From NCBI GenBank assembly GCA_963704875.1, contig CAVPIA010000008.1:620001-684000 (forward strand): DNA of 64,000 bases, in the 5' to 3' direction. Position 1 is the stretch's first letter; each line of letters opens with the position of its first letter. This stretch comes from CAMYOC01 sp963704875. Its GTDB lineage: Bacteria > Pseudomonadota > Gammaproteobacteria > Steroidobacterales > XN24. Below the pieces are notes generated by a model that was not told the origin of the DNA, ran no database searches, and saw only the letters and a list, made by a program, of their open reading frames with translations. Below, piece after piece: positions 28,991-37,257 of this stretch. The translations under genes were made by a program, and so were the position numbers.

Positions 28991-31743
28991 GCACCGAAGG
29001 CATCCGCTTTTTTCTCGACGACGTCGAGGTCGAAGCCCGTCACGACGAAACGATCTGGTCCGCGGCCAGACGCGCCGGGGTGGATATCCCGCATCTTTGC
29101 CACCGCCCGGAGCCGGGCTATCGCGCCGACGGCAATTGCCGCGCATGTATGGTGGAAATTGAAGGCGAACGGGTGCTGGCGGCTTCATGTGTCCGCAAAC
29201 CAAAGCCGGAGATGAAAGTCAGCTTTGACAGCCCGCGAGCACGGTCTGCAAGGCTCGGGGTGTTTGAGTTGCTGCTGGCCGACCAGCCTGAGCGTGATAT
29301 TGCGCACGATCCGGGTTCGCAGTTCTGGCAATGGGCGGACCGACTCGGTTTACGTGACAGCAGATACCCGAATGAGCGGGGACCCGCCGCCGATACCACC
29401 CATCCGGCGATGGCGGTGTTTCTGGATGCCTGCATCCACTGCAATCTGTGTGTGCGTGCCTGCCGCGAAGTCCAGGTCAACGATGTCATCGGTATGGCCT
29501 ACCGCGGCAGCCACAGCAAAGTCGTGTTCGACTTCGATCAGCCGATGGGCGAAAGCACGTGTGTCGCCTGCGGCGAGTGCGTCCAGGCCTGCCCGACCGG
29601 CGCGTTGCTGGAGCGCTCGCTGGTGGATGCCGGCGCACGGCCTGCCGCGGAGTCCGTGGACACCGTCTGCCCGTATTGCGGCGTCGGATGCCAGATCCGT
29701 TGTCATGTCGATGATGGCCACGTGATCTCGGTCGACGGCCGCGATGGACCGGCCAATCAAAATCGACTATGCGTGAAAGGCCGCTTTGGCCTGGATTACG
29801 TTAATCACCCGCAGCGTCTCACCGTGCCATTGATCCGCCGTGACGATGCACCCAAGGCGGGCGATATGCAGGTCGATCCCGCGGATCCATCAAGTCATTT
29901 CCGCGAGGCCAGCTGGGAAGAAGCGCTGGACTTCGCTGCGTCCGGATGGAAACGGATACGCGATGCCCATGGTGGCCAGGCGCTGGCAGGTTTCGGTTCC
30001 GCCAAGTGCTCCAACGAAGAAGCCTATCTGTTCCAGAAACTGGTGCGCACCGGTTTCGGGACCAACAACGTGGACCACTGCACCCGGCTGTGTCATGCGT
30101 CATCGGTCGCGGCCCTGCTCGAAGGGATCGGCTCCGGCGCGGTCACCGCGCCGTTTACCGCCTGCGAGGATGCCGATCTGATTCTGGTGATCGGCGCCAA
30201 CCCCAGCGAGAACCATCCGGTCGCCGCGACCTTCTTCAAACAGGCGACAAGACGCGGCGCCCGGCTGATCGTGATGGACCCCCGCGGCACCGCATTGAAA
30301 CGCCACACCAGCCACATGCTGCAGTTCCGCCCCGGCACCGATGTCGCCATGCTGAATGCGCTGCTGAACGTGATCGTCGAAGAGGGTCTCTGGGATCGTG
30401 ATTACGTTGCCAGGCATACCGAGGGCTTTGACGCGTTTGCGGCACACCTCAAGGACTATTCCCCGGAGCGCATGGCACCAGTCTGCGGCATCGATGCGGA
30501 AACCTTGCGCACGGTAGCAAGGGAGATCGCGGCCGCCCGCTCAGCCGTGATCTTCTGGGGCATGGGCATCGCCCAGCATGTCCACGGCACCGACAACGCC
30601 CGCTGCCTGATCGCGCTTGCTGCGATCACCGGCAATATCGGCCGGCCGGGTACAGGCCTGCATCCGCTACGCGGCCAGAATAATGTCCAGGGCGCCTCTG
30701 ATGCCGGTCTGATCCCGATGTTTTATCCGGACTATCAGCCGGTCGACGCCGCCGATGCACGCGCCCGTTTTGAACAGGCCTGGCAGACAAAACTTGACTC
30801 CAGTCCCGGGCTGACCGTGGTGGAGACGATCAACGCCGCACGCGCCGGAGAAATCCGTGGCATGTATGTGATGGGCGAAAACCCGGCCATGTCTGACCCG
30901 GACACCCGGCATGCGCGTGAGGCGCTGGCGAGTCTTGAACATCTGGTGGTGCAGGATCTGTTCCTGACCGAGACCGCATTCCACGCCGACGTCGTGTTGC
31001 CCGCATCCGCATGGCTGGAGAAAGACGGCACGGTAACCAACACCAACCGCCAGATACAGATTGGACGCCAGGCGGTCGCGCCGCCGGGATCGGCCCGCCA
31101 GGACCTTTGGATCCTCCAGGAACTGGCGCGGAGACTCGAACTGGACTGGGATTACCCGCAAGCCCGCGATGTGCACGCGGAGATGGAAAGCGTGATGGGT
31201 TCTCTGAATCACATTAACTGGGAACGGTTGCAACGCGAGGATGCGGTCACCTACCCGTGCCCTGGCCCTGACCTGCCCGGCCACGACATCGTGTTTGGCG
31301 ACGGCTTTCCAAGAGAGGGCGGTCGCGCGCGACTGGTGCCGGCAGAATTTCTGCCCCCGGGCGAAACCCCGGACGAGGAATTCCCGCTGATCCTGACGAC
31401 CGGCCGTCAGCTGGAGCACTGGCATACCGGCGCGATGACCCGGCGCGCGAGCGTGCTTGACGCGCTGGAGCCCGAGGCAGTCGCATGCATGTCCGGACGC
31501 GGACTGGACGGCCTGGGTGTCGAGCCGGGGCAGCGTATTCGCGTGATCACCCGCCGAGGCGCGATCGAGCTCAAATGCCGCCGCGACCCGGCGGTGCCTG
31601 ACGGCATGATCTTTATCCCGTTCTGCTACGCCGAGGCCGCCGCCAACGTGTTGACCAGCCCGAAGCTGGATCCGTATGGGAAGATTCCCGAATTCAAGTT
31701 CAGCGCAGCGCGCGTCGAGAAGGCAGAACCAGCACCAGCCTGA
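28987..31743 (+). CDS. fdhA: NAD-linked formate dehydrogenase alpha subunit (cytoplasmic, Cys-ligated)
   Basis: 918-residue catalytic subunit from ATG 28987. Domains: NuoG-like [2Fe-2S] ferredoxin (C38, C51, C54, C68), two [4Fe-4S] ferredoxin motifs (CIHCNLCVRAC, CVACGECVQAC), the bisMGD-domain [4Fe-4S] site (CPYCGVGC...LC), the metal ligand C369 in CTRLCHASS, and a C-terminal cofactor-binding domain from FPLILTTGRQLEHWHTGAM. There is no TAT signal, so it is cytoplasmic. The metal ligand is TGT-encoded cysteine, not selenocysteine. Co-transcription with tupABC makes tungsten the likely metal (inference). Last gene of the operon. Confidence 0.95.
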   Translation: MSTEGIRFFLDDVEVEARHDETIWSAARRAGVDIPHLCHRPEPGYRADGNCRACMVEIEGERVLAASCVRKPKPEMKVSFDSPRARSARLGVFELLLADQPERDIAHDPGSQFWQWADRLGLRDSRYPNERGPAADTTHPAMAVFLDACIHCNLCVRACREVQVNDVIGMAYRGSHSKVVFDFDQPMGESTCVACGECVQACPTGALLERSLVDAGARPAAESVDTVCPYCGVGCQIRCHVDDGHVISVDGRDGPANQNRLCVKGRFGLDYVNHPQRLTVPLIRRDDAPKAGDMQVDPADPSSHFREASWEEALDFAASGWKRIRDAHGGQALAGFGSAKCSNEEAYLFQKLVRTGFGTNNVDHCTRLCHASSVAALLEGIGSGAVTAPFTACEDADLILVIGANPSENHPVAATFFKQATRRGARLIVMDPRGTALKRHTSHMLQFRPGTDVAMLNALLNVIVEEGLWDRDYVARHTEGFDAFAAHLKDYSPERMAPVCGIDAETLRTVAREIAAARSAVIFWGMGIAQHVHGTDNARCLIALAAITGNIGRPGTGLHPLRGQNNVQGASDAGLIPMFYPDYQPVDAADARARFEQAWQTKLDSSPGLTVVETINAARAGEIRGMYVMGENPAMSDPDTRHAREALASLEHLVVQDLFLTETAFHADVVLPASAWLEKDGTVTNTNRQIQIGRQAVAPPGSARQDLWILQELARRLELDWDYPQARDVHAEMESVMGSLNHINWERLQREDAVTYPCPGPDLPGHDIVFGDGFPREGGRARLVPAEFLPPGETPDEEFPLILTTGRQLEHWHTGAMTRRASVLDALEPEAVACMSGRGLDGLGVEPGQRIRVITRRGAIELKCRRDPAVPDGMIFIPFCYAEAAANVLTSPKLDPYGKIPEFKFSAARVEKAEPAPA

Positions 31744-31939
31744 TTAGATCCGGCGGTCGACAACGCCTTTCTCTAGCTGAGCCATGGGGCAGGGTTCCGC
31801 CAGAAACTGTCGTTGCAAATACTGTGTTTCGGCGTCGCGGAGATCGGGCCAGTCACCATGATGACCACGGTCGAAACCGAGAAGACAAGGTCACTGTCTC
31901 CCAATTCTCAAGACGTATAAAGCGCAGTCAATGCGCCAG
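31744..31939. other. Gene-free gap after the formate operon
   Basis: About 200 bp between the formate operon and the cassette-like genes. I read both strands and see no gene fragment, hairpin terminator with U-run, or promoter that I would defend. It marks the switch to AT-richer sequence. Confidence 0.5.
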
Positions 31940-31985
31940 GTTAATGCGCCGCTGAAAACGGTCGCCTTTTGCGACTTGTTAACTT
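31940..31985 (-). repeat. Degenerate attC-like site after the VOC gene
   Basis: On the minus strand, a GTTAAC directly after the VOC stop codon and an ATTAACC about 40 nt later flank a short GTCGC/GCGAC hairpin. Position and symmetry fit the 3' end of an integron cassette, but the right-hand core has lost the GTT. Weak on its own. Confidence 0.3.
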
Positions 31986-32480
31986 TCAGTAAGCACCCTG
32001 TGAATAAGTTAATTCATAGCTATGTGAATAGACTTCGAAGATCAGGCCAAACGGATCTTCCACGTAACACATTCTGTAGGGTTTCTCGCCGGGATAGTAT
32101 TCACGTATCGGCATTCTCTGTTTACCACCGTGAGCCACAATTTTCTCTACAAGCCCTTCGATGTCGGGGTCCTGCACGCAAAAATGGAACGTGCTCGTTT
32201 TCCAGTATTCGAAATCCTTCGGCGTCTCGTTGTTTTTAAACTCGAACATTTCAACGCCGATTTTGTCGCCGGTGGACATGTGAGCGATTTTGAAAGAGCC
32301 CCAGCCGGCTCCAAATACATCAATACACATTTGACCAATCGGAGTATCTGATTCTTCGGTAATGACGGTGGGCTCCATTATGTGATACCAGCCCATGACT
32401 TCGCTGTAAAATTTGGCCGCTTTCTCTACATCAGGAACAGAAATTCCGATGTGTGAGAACGTTCTTGGGTATGTACTCAT
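31986..32480 (-). CDS. VOC-family (glyoxalase/dioxygenase fold) protein, cassette-like
   Basis: 164-residue protein with the VOC pattern FSHIGISVPDVEKAAKFYSEVMGW at the N-terminus, STFHFCVQDPDIEGLVEKI in the second module, and the C-terminal metal-ligand segment YVEDPFGLIFEVYSHS. Candidate metal ligands are the first His, the middle His and the final Glu. Substrate not predictable. It is AT-richer than flanking genes, the start codon lies only about 20 nt from an attC core, and it is on the same strand as the next two genes, all as in an integron cassette. Confidence 0.85.
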   Translation of the reverse strand: MSTYPRTFSHIGISVPDVEKAAKFYSEVMGWYHIMEPTVITEESDTPIGQMCIDVFGAGWGSFKIAHMSTGDKIGVEMFEFKNNETPKDFEYWKTSTFHFCVQDPDIEGLVEKIVAHGGKQRMPIREYYPGEKPYRMCYVEDPFGLIFEVYSHSYELTYSQGAY

Positions 32481-32499
32481 GATGATTGCTTGTTTTCGA

Positions 32500-32577
32500 A
32501 GCTAACGCCCACATAAGCGGCCGAGCGCCAGAGAAACCTGCCGACTGCAGGGAGCGAACTTAATGTAATCATTAGGT
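32500..32577 (-). repeat. attC-like recombination site between cassette genes
   Basis: 78 bp between the VOC gene and the small membrane protein gene. On the minus strand it begins ACCTAAT (degenerate outer core) and ends GGGCGTTAGCT, with a partly self-complementary middle. Placement directly after one stop codon and 20 nt before the next start is typical for attC. One core has a mutated AAC triplet. Confidence 0.5.
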
Positions 32578-32584
32578 GTTGCAT

Positions 32585-32914
32585 TCATCGATTATCAGAA
32601 AGCAAAGCCGCGAGCCCCGCTCCGATAACCGAACAAACAATAGAAATAGCAGCAACTATTGACTGCCACTTGGCATCTGGCTCTATAAGTAAAATCAGAA
32701 CGGCCGTCACAATAAGTGCCGCATTAAGCAAAAGAATTAACGACCAATCTTCATGAAGGGCGCGGGGATTCCCACGAGAAAGAAAGAATTGAGAAAACAG
32801 GTAGTAAATACCAATAACAATAAATGCAGCGGCAACTCCGAATGTTTCACCCACAGCAAACCCCAGAAAGAACGAAATTATCCCGAGAATTAATGCGATT
32901 ATTTTCTTTGCCAT
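32585..32914 (-). CDS. Small four-helix membrane protein, cassette-like
   Basis: 109-residue hydrophobic protein with helices near residues 4-22, 24-47, 60-80 and 84-105; no family recognised. AAGGA lies 9 nt before the ATG. It has lower GC than the surrounding chromosome and is flanked on both sides by attC-like sites, as expected for an integron gene cassette. Many cassettes encode such small membrane proteins of unknown role. Confidence 0.75.
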   Translation of the reverse strand: MAKKIIALILGIISFFLGFAVGETFGVAAAFIVIGIYYLFSQFFLSRGNPRALHEDWSLILLLNAALIVTAVLILLIEPDAKWQSIVAAISIVCSVIGAGLAALLSDNR

Positions 32915-32964
32915 TGATTGAGTCCTTCTTAACTCGACACTATGTATTCACGGGAAATGAGCAC

Positions 32965-33061
32965 ACCTAACGCCAGAGATCAGCTGCGTTTGACGGCGAC
33001 CGACCGTAGCGGCAGCGAAGGGAGAAAGCGGTCAAACGTCTGCTGCAGCGCATTGTTAGCC
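32965..33061 (-). repeat. attC recombination site (integron cassette)
   Basis: 97 bp. Read on the minus strand it starts GGCTAACAATGCGCTGCAGC and ends CTCTGGCGTTAGGT, with the canonical core GTTRRRY (GTTAGGT) and the AAC/GTT pair. An inner 8-bp perfect inverted repeat (CGTTTGAC/GTCAAACG) with flanking CAGC/GCTG extends the stem, separated by a variable terminal structure. Length, ends and position after a stop codon match attC sites. Confidence 0.75.
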
Positions 33062-33106
33062 AGCATACGACAAGATACTGACAGTGTCCGCTTCCAAAAG
33101 CGGAAG

Positions 33107-33631
33107 TCAGGTTAACGCCGGCTCTTCTTTCAGAAACGGCATTGCGTCGAAGGCACTCGTGTATCTATACGGGTTATTCGGATCATTCCGTAGTGCCTCA
33201 AGTTCTTCCACCAAATCTGGTGCGAAGGCGCCCGAAGATTCTCTCCACCACACAGCACCGCCAGGGGTACTGATCAGGCCGTTGTACCACGTCAGCCAGC
33301 CTTTATAAGACAGGTCCGCGATCAGACCCTTTTGCTTCATCCGAAAAACAGATTCCATTTGCAAATGGAAGTTGACGAAAAGGAAATAGAAACGTGTCTT
33401 CACTTCAGGATCTTGTTCTTCGTATCGATTCAGGCAAGCTCTGAATTCGGCAGTCAAGGTTGGATCTGCGATCAGAGGCGCGAACGTGTTAACCGTCAGC
33501 AATTCGCGCTGACTCTCTGCTTCAGCAAGACTGTTGGATTGACGAATCTGAAGGGAAAAGTAGATCAGGGTGACCAGTACTGCAACTGCCCCAAAGACTT
33601 CCGCGACTGCACTTATTGCGTCCCAATTCAT
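33107..33631 (-). CDS. Hypothetical protein with N-terminal membrane helix, cassette-like
   Basis: 174 residues. The ATG at 33631 follows GGGAGG at ideal distance. An N-terminal membrane segment (about residues 5-28) is followed by a soluble helical domain with IRQSNSLAEAESQRELL and a conserved-looking WLTWYNGLISTPGGAVWWRE region. It resembles the common environmental family starting MNWDAIGA...LVTLIYFSLQIRQ, which has no assigned function. It is on the same strand as the other cassette genes and ends 46 nt before the best attC site. Confidence 0.75.
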   Translation of the reverse strand: MNWDAISAVAEVFGAVAVLVTLIYFSLQIRQSNSLAEAESQRELLTVNTFAPLIADPTLTAEFRACLNRYEEQDPEVKTRFYFLFVNFHLQMESVFRMKQKGLIADLSYKGWLTWYNGLISTPGGAVWWRESSGAFAPDLVEELEALRNDPNNPYRYTSAFDAMPFLKEEPALT

Positions 33632-33901
33632 CTCAGACCTCCCATTCACAAGAAGGAGCAGAATACCGTATGGAGCTATTTTATTATTCAGTTACCGAAG
33701 TGGGTCGTCTCCGGCCGCAAACACCTATGCTAACTCCCATACCCGTTACGACGGCTTTGGGTCGCTAGCAGTCATGCAACTCGCCATTTTCTCCTGCCGG
33801 ACCAGGACGGGCAGCCGGGGCGACGTCGGCGGGGCGATTCTATATCCAGCCGCAACAGCTCCCTTGGATCGCCAACGTCGAGTTCGGCTAGACTTCCGAG
33901 C
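33632..33901. other. Gap between the cassette array and the SDR gene, possible decayed attC
   Basis: About 270 bp without a gene. On the minus strand a GTTAGC core (33728-33734 in the window) is paired with a GCTAGC about 40 nt away and an ACCC/GGGT inner pair. This could be a shortened attC or the old attI-side boundary. Nothing else is recognisable. Confidence 0.35.
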
Positions 33902-35431
33902 ATGAGCGAGGAATCAGACGAGGAGACCGTGGGCCAGGACCAGTATGTACTGCCGGACGGTGGGGGCCGCATCGCCGTGGTCCTCGGTGCCAGCGGCTAC
34001 ATGGGTTCCAATATGGTCCCGGCGCTGGCGGCCCAGGGCTGGCATGTCCGTGCCACGGCCCGCAATCCGGCCGTGCTCGAGGCCCGGGAATGGGGCGAGG
34101 GCGTCGACTGCCTGCCGGTTGATGTACTCGAGCCGGAAACCCTGCCGCCGGTGCTGGAGGGTGCCGACATTGTTTACTACCTGGTGCACATGATGTGGAC
34201 CGGTGGGGACTTCGTGCCGGTGGAGCGCCGTGCCGCCGAGAACGCCGCCAAGGCATGCGAAGTGGCCGGCGTACGACGCATTGTCTATCTGGGCGGCATC
34301 ATGCCGAAGGAAAAACGATCCCGGCACATGGAAGGCCGCGCGGTGGTAGGCGATGCGCTCAGGGAGGGTTCGGTGCAGGTCATCGAACTGCAGGCGGCCA
34401 TGATCGTCGGCCCGGGTTCCGCTGCCTTCGAGGTGATCCGCGACCTCGTCAACCATCTGCCGCTGATGATCACGCCCAAGTGGGTGCGCAATCGCTCCAC
34501 GCCCATTGCCCTGGACAACGTGCTGACTTACTCGCTGGCAGCGGCGGACCTGCCATTCGAGGGACACCGGACGCTGGAGCTGGCCGGGCCGGACACACTT
34601 TCCTACCAGGAGATCATGGATATCTACGGGGAGTTTGCCGGTAAAAAGACACTGGTTATCCCGGTGCCGGTGCTGACACCCACGCTCTCCAGCTACTGGC
34701 TGTACCTGGTTACCTCCGTGCCGCCCACCACCGCCATGTCCCTCGTCGAGGGCCTGGCGCACGACTACATCGGCGATGACAAGGAGATGCGCCAGCTTGT
34801 ACCCCAGCGGCTGCTGACCTTTCGCGAGTCCGTGGCCGCGACGCTTGAGGCCGAAAGGAACCATGATGTGCCGGCACGCTGGGTCGAGGGATCCATTGCC
34901 TGCCGGGACTGGAACCCGAAGTATGCTTACTACGCCAAGCAGTACTGCAGCGAGCAGGAAACCACTGCGTCCCGCGAAGCGGTGTTCCAGGTCTTGCAAC
35001 AGTTCGGGGCGGACGGGGATTTCTTCGCCTACAAGCCTCTATGGTGGCTGCGGCGGGCCTTCGACTGGCTCATTGGCGGGCCGAGTTTCCGAACGCGCCG
35101 CCGGGACCCGGACACCCTGCGCATGGGCGATATCGTGGACGGCTGGCGGGTGCTGGGCCTTGAGCCCGGCAAACGGCTGACCCTCTTGATGGAGATGCGG
35201 GCACCGGGTTCCGGGGTTCAGGAGTTCTCGGTTCGGGAGCAAGATGGAAAACGGGTCATCCGCATGTGCGCCTACTGGCACCCGGCTGGCGCGTGGGGTC
35301 TGTTTTACTGGTACGCCCATCTGCCCTTGTATGGCCCGCTGGTACGCGGCGCGCTCGAGGAGATCGCCCGGCGGGCGGAGTCGCTGGAGGCGATACCCCG
35401 CCGCCGGCCGGAGAGCCCCGACGTTGCGTAG
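33902..35431 (+). CDS. YbjT-type SDR/NmrA-like NAD(P)-binding protein with DUF2867 domain
   Basis: 509 residues. The N-terminal Rossmann fold has VVLGASGYMGSNMV and a typical extended-SDR layout (VVYLVH-like segment IVYYLVHMMWTG). The C-terminal third matches DUF2867 (GDIVDGWRVLGLEPGKRLTLLMEMRAPG, then AYWHPAGAWGLFYWY). The same two-domain order is seen in E. coli YbjT (476 aa). Substrate unknown. It is GC-rich and on the opposite strand, so it is not a cassette, although it lies between the cassettes and the integrase remnant. Confidence 0.88.
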   Translation: MSEESDEETVGQDQYVLPDGGGRIAVVLGASGYMGSNMVPALAAQGWHVRATARNPAVLEAREWGEGVDCLPVDVLEPETLPPVLEGADIVYYLVHMMWTGGDFVPVERRAAENAAKACEVAGVRRIVYLGGIMPKEKRSRHMEGRAVVGDALREGSVQVIELQAAMIVGPGSAAFEVIRDLVNHLPLMITPKWVRNRSTPIALDNVLTYSLAAADLPFEGHRTLELAGPDTLSYQEIMDIYGEFAGKKTLVIPVPVLTPTLSSYWLYLVTSVPPTTAMSLVEGLAHDYIGDDKEMRQLVPQRLLTFRESVAATLEAERNHDVPARWVEGSIACRDWNPKYAYYAKQYCSEQETTASREAVFQVLQQFGADGDFFAYKPLWWLRRAFDWLIGGPSFRTRRRDPDTLRMGDIVDGWRVLGLEPGKRLTLLMEMRAPGSGVQEFSVREQDGKRVIRMCAYWHPAGAWGLFYWYAHLPLYGPLVRGALEEIARRAESLEAIPRRRPESPDVA

Positions 35432-35433
35432 GT

Positions 35434-35760
35434 TCATGAATGCATCCCCCCGAAACGGCGAACCCGCCAGGGATGCAAATAGAACACCTTGCAGACTATC
35501 TTCCACTGACCGTCGAACCTGACCAGGTTGAAGAAGTCCGTGAACCGATGACCGGTCCATTCGTCCATGTCCAGGCGCACGCTGGCGCAGGTGCCCACCA
35601 CGTCGATTGAAGTGAAGCGGGCTTCCAGGCCCTTTGCGGGCCAGTTGGAATCATTCCAGTCGTAAAGACCCTGGATGGGACGGCCGAACAGGTCGGGGCC
35701 TGTGTATCCACAGATGTTGGCGCCTTCGTGAAACGCCGGGCGCAAAGCCAGTATCAGCAA
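35434..35760 (-). pseudogene. SnoaL/lumazine-binding-like protein, 5' end lost
   Basis: About 108 residues with the NTF2-like/lumazine-binding pattern (GPIQG-like LFGRPIQGLYDW, then GHRFTDFFNLVRFDGQWKIVCKVFY). The homologous frame continues a few codons past 35760 and then meets a stop near 35775, exactly where the integrase fragment begins on the other strand. No proper start or ribosome site remains; a TTG at 35760 is the only possibility. About 20 N-terminal residues are missing relative to the family. Confidence 0.7.
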
Positions 35761-35770
35761 GGCCGCATCG

Positions 35771-35932
35771 TGTCACACACTGCGCCATTGCCTCGCCACC
35801 GATCTGCTGGAGTCCGGTTACGACATCCGCACGGGGCAGGAACTGCTGGGCCATAAGGACGTTGCCACCACGATGATGTACACCCATGTGCTCAACAAGG
35901 GCGGGCGAGGTGTGCGGAGCCCGCTGGACTAG
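35771..35932 (+). pseudogene. intI: Integron integrase C-terminal fragment
   Basis: 53 codons and a stop, with no start. It retains HTLRH (box II His and Arg), LLGHKDVATT (His) and the nucleophile Tyr in TMMYTHV. The terminal GGRGVRSPLD is typical of integron integrases and not of XerC/D. The remaining roughly 260 N-terminal residues, including the first catalytic Arg, are gone. It reads away from the cassette genes at 31.9-33.7 kb, as intI does in real integrons. Too short to be active. Confidence 0.85.
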
Positions 35933-35978
35933 CCAGGATGCTAATGGCATTGGGCACACAAGGTGCTGGTCCCCGCTC

Positions 35979-36187
35979 ATGAAGCGGTTCGTCCGGAACG
36001 CCCAAAAGAGCGAACCACTTTTCGACAATCACGGAATTTGTTTCGAGGAAGTCCTGTTCGACGTAGAGAACGGCGAGGTGCTGGATGTACCCGAACACCC
36101 AAATCAGGCGCAGCATTGGAATCAGAGGATTCTTATGGTGGCGCCAAGTGAGTACGCGTACCGAATGCCGGGAATACCCGTGCAGCC
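35979..36187 (+). pseudogene. BrnT-like toxin remnant
   Basis: The frame starting MKRFVRNAQ contains GICFEEVLFDVENGEVLDV, EHPNQ and QRILMVAPSEYAYRMP. This resembles the COG2929/BrnT-type toxins (GIxFEDVVFxIExGxLLDVxEHPNQ). The usual ending (VPFVE...IIPSRKA) is absent and the frame runs on into antisense sequence of the next gene, so the gene is truncated. No antitoxin partner is visible. Confidence 0.45.
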
Positions 36188-37084
36188 CTATCGCCCGACC
36201 ACGAACGGCACGCGTCCGGTAGGCACTGTCGGGGCGGCGCGCTCGCAATGGGCCGGCTGGTCGTCAAAGAAAATGTGTGGACGGAACGCTTCCAGAAACC
36301 GGGTCTTGGGCACGCCGCCGAGGAAGAATGCCTCGTCGATGATCACACCCCAGTCCAGCAGAGTACGGATGACGCGTTCATGCGTCGGTCGGCCACGGGC
36401 GGTCACCAGTGCGGTTCGGATCGGTGCCTGGCCGGGAGATGCCCCGCGCTGGATTGCGGACAGGCTCTTGAGGAAACCGGCGAACGGTCCTTCCGCCAAC
36501 GGCTGCCGGGCCTTCTCTGTTTCGTTACGTTCAAAGGCTGCTAGACCCTGTTGCTGATAGATCAGCTCTGACTCCCCTGAGAACAAGGTCGCGTCGCCAT
36601 CGAAGGCGATGCGGATCTGGTCGATATCCTGATCCTCGCTCCCGGCATAGTCATAGAGTATGGCGGCGCCGATATTGCCGGCAAGCGCGGCCTGGACATC
36701 GTCCTCGTACTGGGACAGAAACAGATCGACGCTGAAGGCATGGAGATACGGCGCGAGTGCGGCGCCTCCAGACAAGGCCGCGCGATTCACATCCAGACCA
36801 TAGTGCTCGATCGAGTTGAAGATTCGCAGGCTGGTCTCGGTGGAGTTGCGCGACATGATGACCACTTCGGCACGGCGTCTCTCATCCAGCTGGTTGAGCC
36901 GAAGGATCGCCTTGACCAGCGCGAAGCCGGCGCCCGGCCTGAGCAGCACCGATTCCTGCGCCAGCTGGTGCGCGCGGTAGGCCTCCAGGCCTTGCTCACG
37001 GAAGATCCGATCTTCCTCACGCAGGTCAAACAAGGCGCGTGAAGCGATCCCCACAACCAGGCATTCGTCTAGTGTCACAGCCAA
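36188..37084 (-). CDS. Cytosolic 5'-nucleotidase (NT5C1-like family)
   Basis: 298 residues resembling the bacterial 5'-nucleotidase family related to eukaryotic cytosolic nucleotidase I. Conserved pieces are CLVVGIASRALFDL at the N-terminus, IMSRNSTETSLRIFNSI, RAALSGGAALAPYL, IRIAFDGDATLFS (the HAD-like DGD) and DEAFFLGGVPKTRFL near the end. It dephosphorylates nucleoside monophosphates. The start is a TTG at 37084 with GGGAGGA about 7 nt upstream; a GTG at 37078 is the alternative. It lies just beyond the terminator of the ribosomal operon and is probably transcribed on its own. Confidence 0.9.
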   Translation of the reverse strand: MAVTLDECLVVGIASRALFDLREEDRIFREQGLEAYRAHQLAQESVLLRPGAGFALVKAILRLNQLDERRRAEVVIMSRNSTETSLRIFNSIEHYGLDVNRAALSGGAALAPYLHAFSVDLFLSQYEDDVQAALAGNIGAAILYDYAGSEDQDIDQIRIAFDGDATLFSGESELIYQQQGLAAFERNETEKARQPLAEGPFAGFLKSLSAIQRGASPGQAPIRTALVTARGRPTHERVIRTLLDWGVIIDEAFFLGGVPKTRFLEAFRPHIFFDDQPAHCERAAPTVPTGRVPFVVGR

Positions 37085-37203
37085 CTCGTTCCTCCCGGAC
37101 TCAGGTCACCGGATCCGCTCCGGTGTCTGCAGCAATTATGGCGTATGCATCATTGCGGCTCCATGCCGCCGGCGAGCTCCGTCGCGGGACGATGAACCGT
37201 TGC

Positions 37204-37232
37204 ACAAAAAAGGCCGGGCATTGCCCGGCCTC
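37204..37232 (-). terminator. Intrinsic terminator of the alpha ribosomal operon
   Basis: Perfect 8-bp inverted repeat GGCCGGGC-ATT-GCCCGGCC (37212-37230). On the minus strand it is followed by six T (37211-37206). Located 28 bp after the rplQ stop. Confidence 0.92.
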
Positions 37233-37257
37233 TTGACTCAATCAAACACGGCGCCGA

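Noticed and set aside
35771..35932. XerC/XerD or phage integrase, implying a prophage or genomic island boundary
   Set aside because: The GGRGVRSPLD ending points to IntI, and there are no phage genes or tRNA attachment site nearby.
37085..37203. tRNA or small RNA gene before the nucleotidase
   Set aside because: No cloverleaf or promoter pattern was found by eye.
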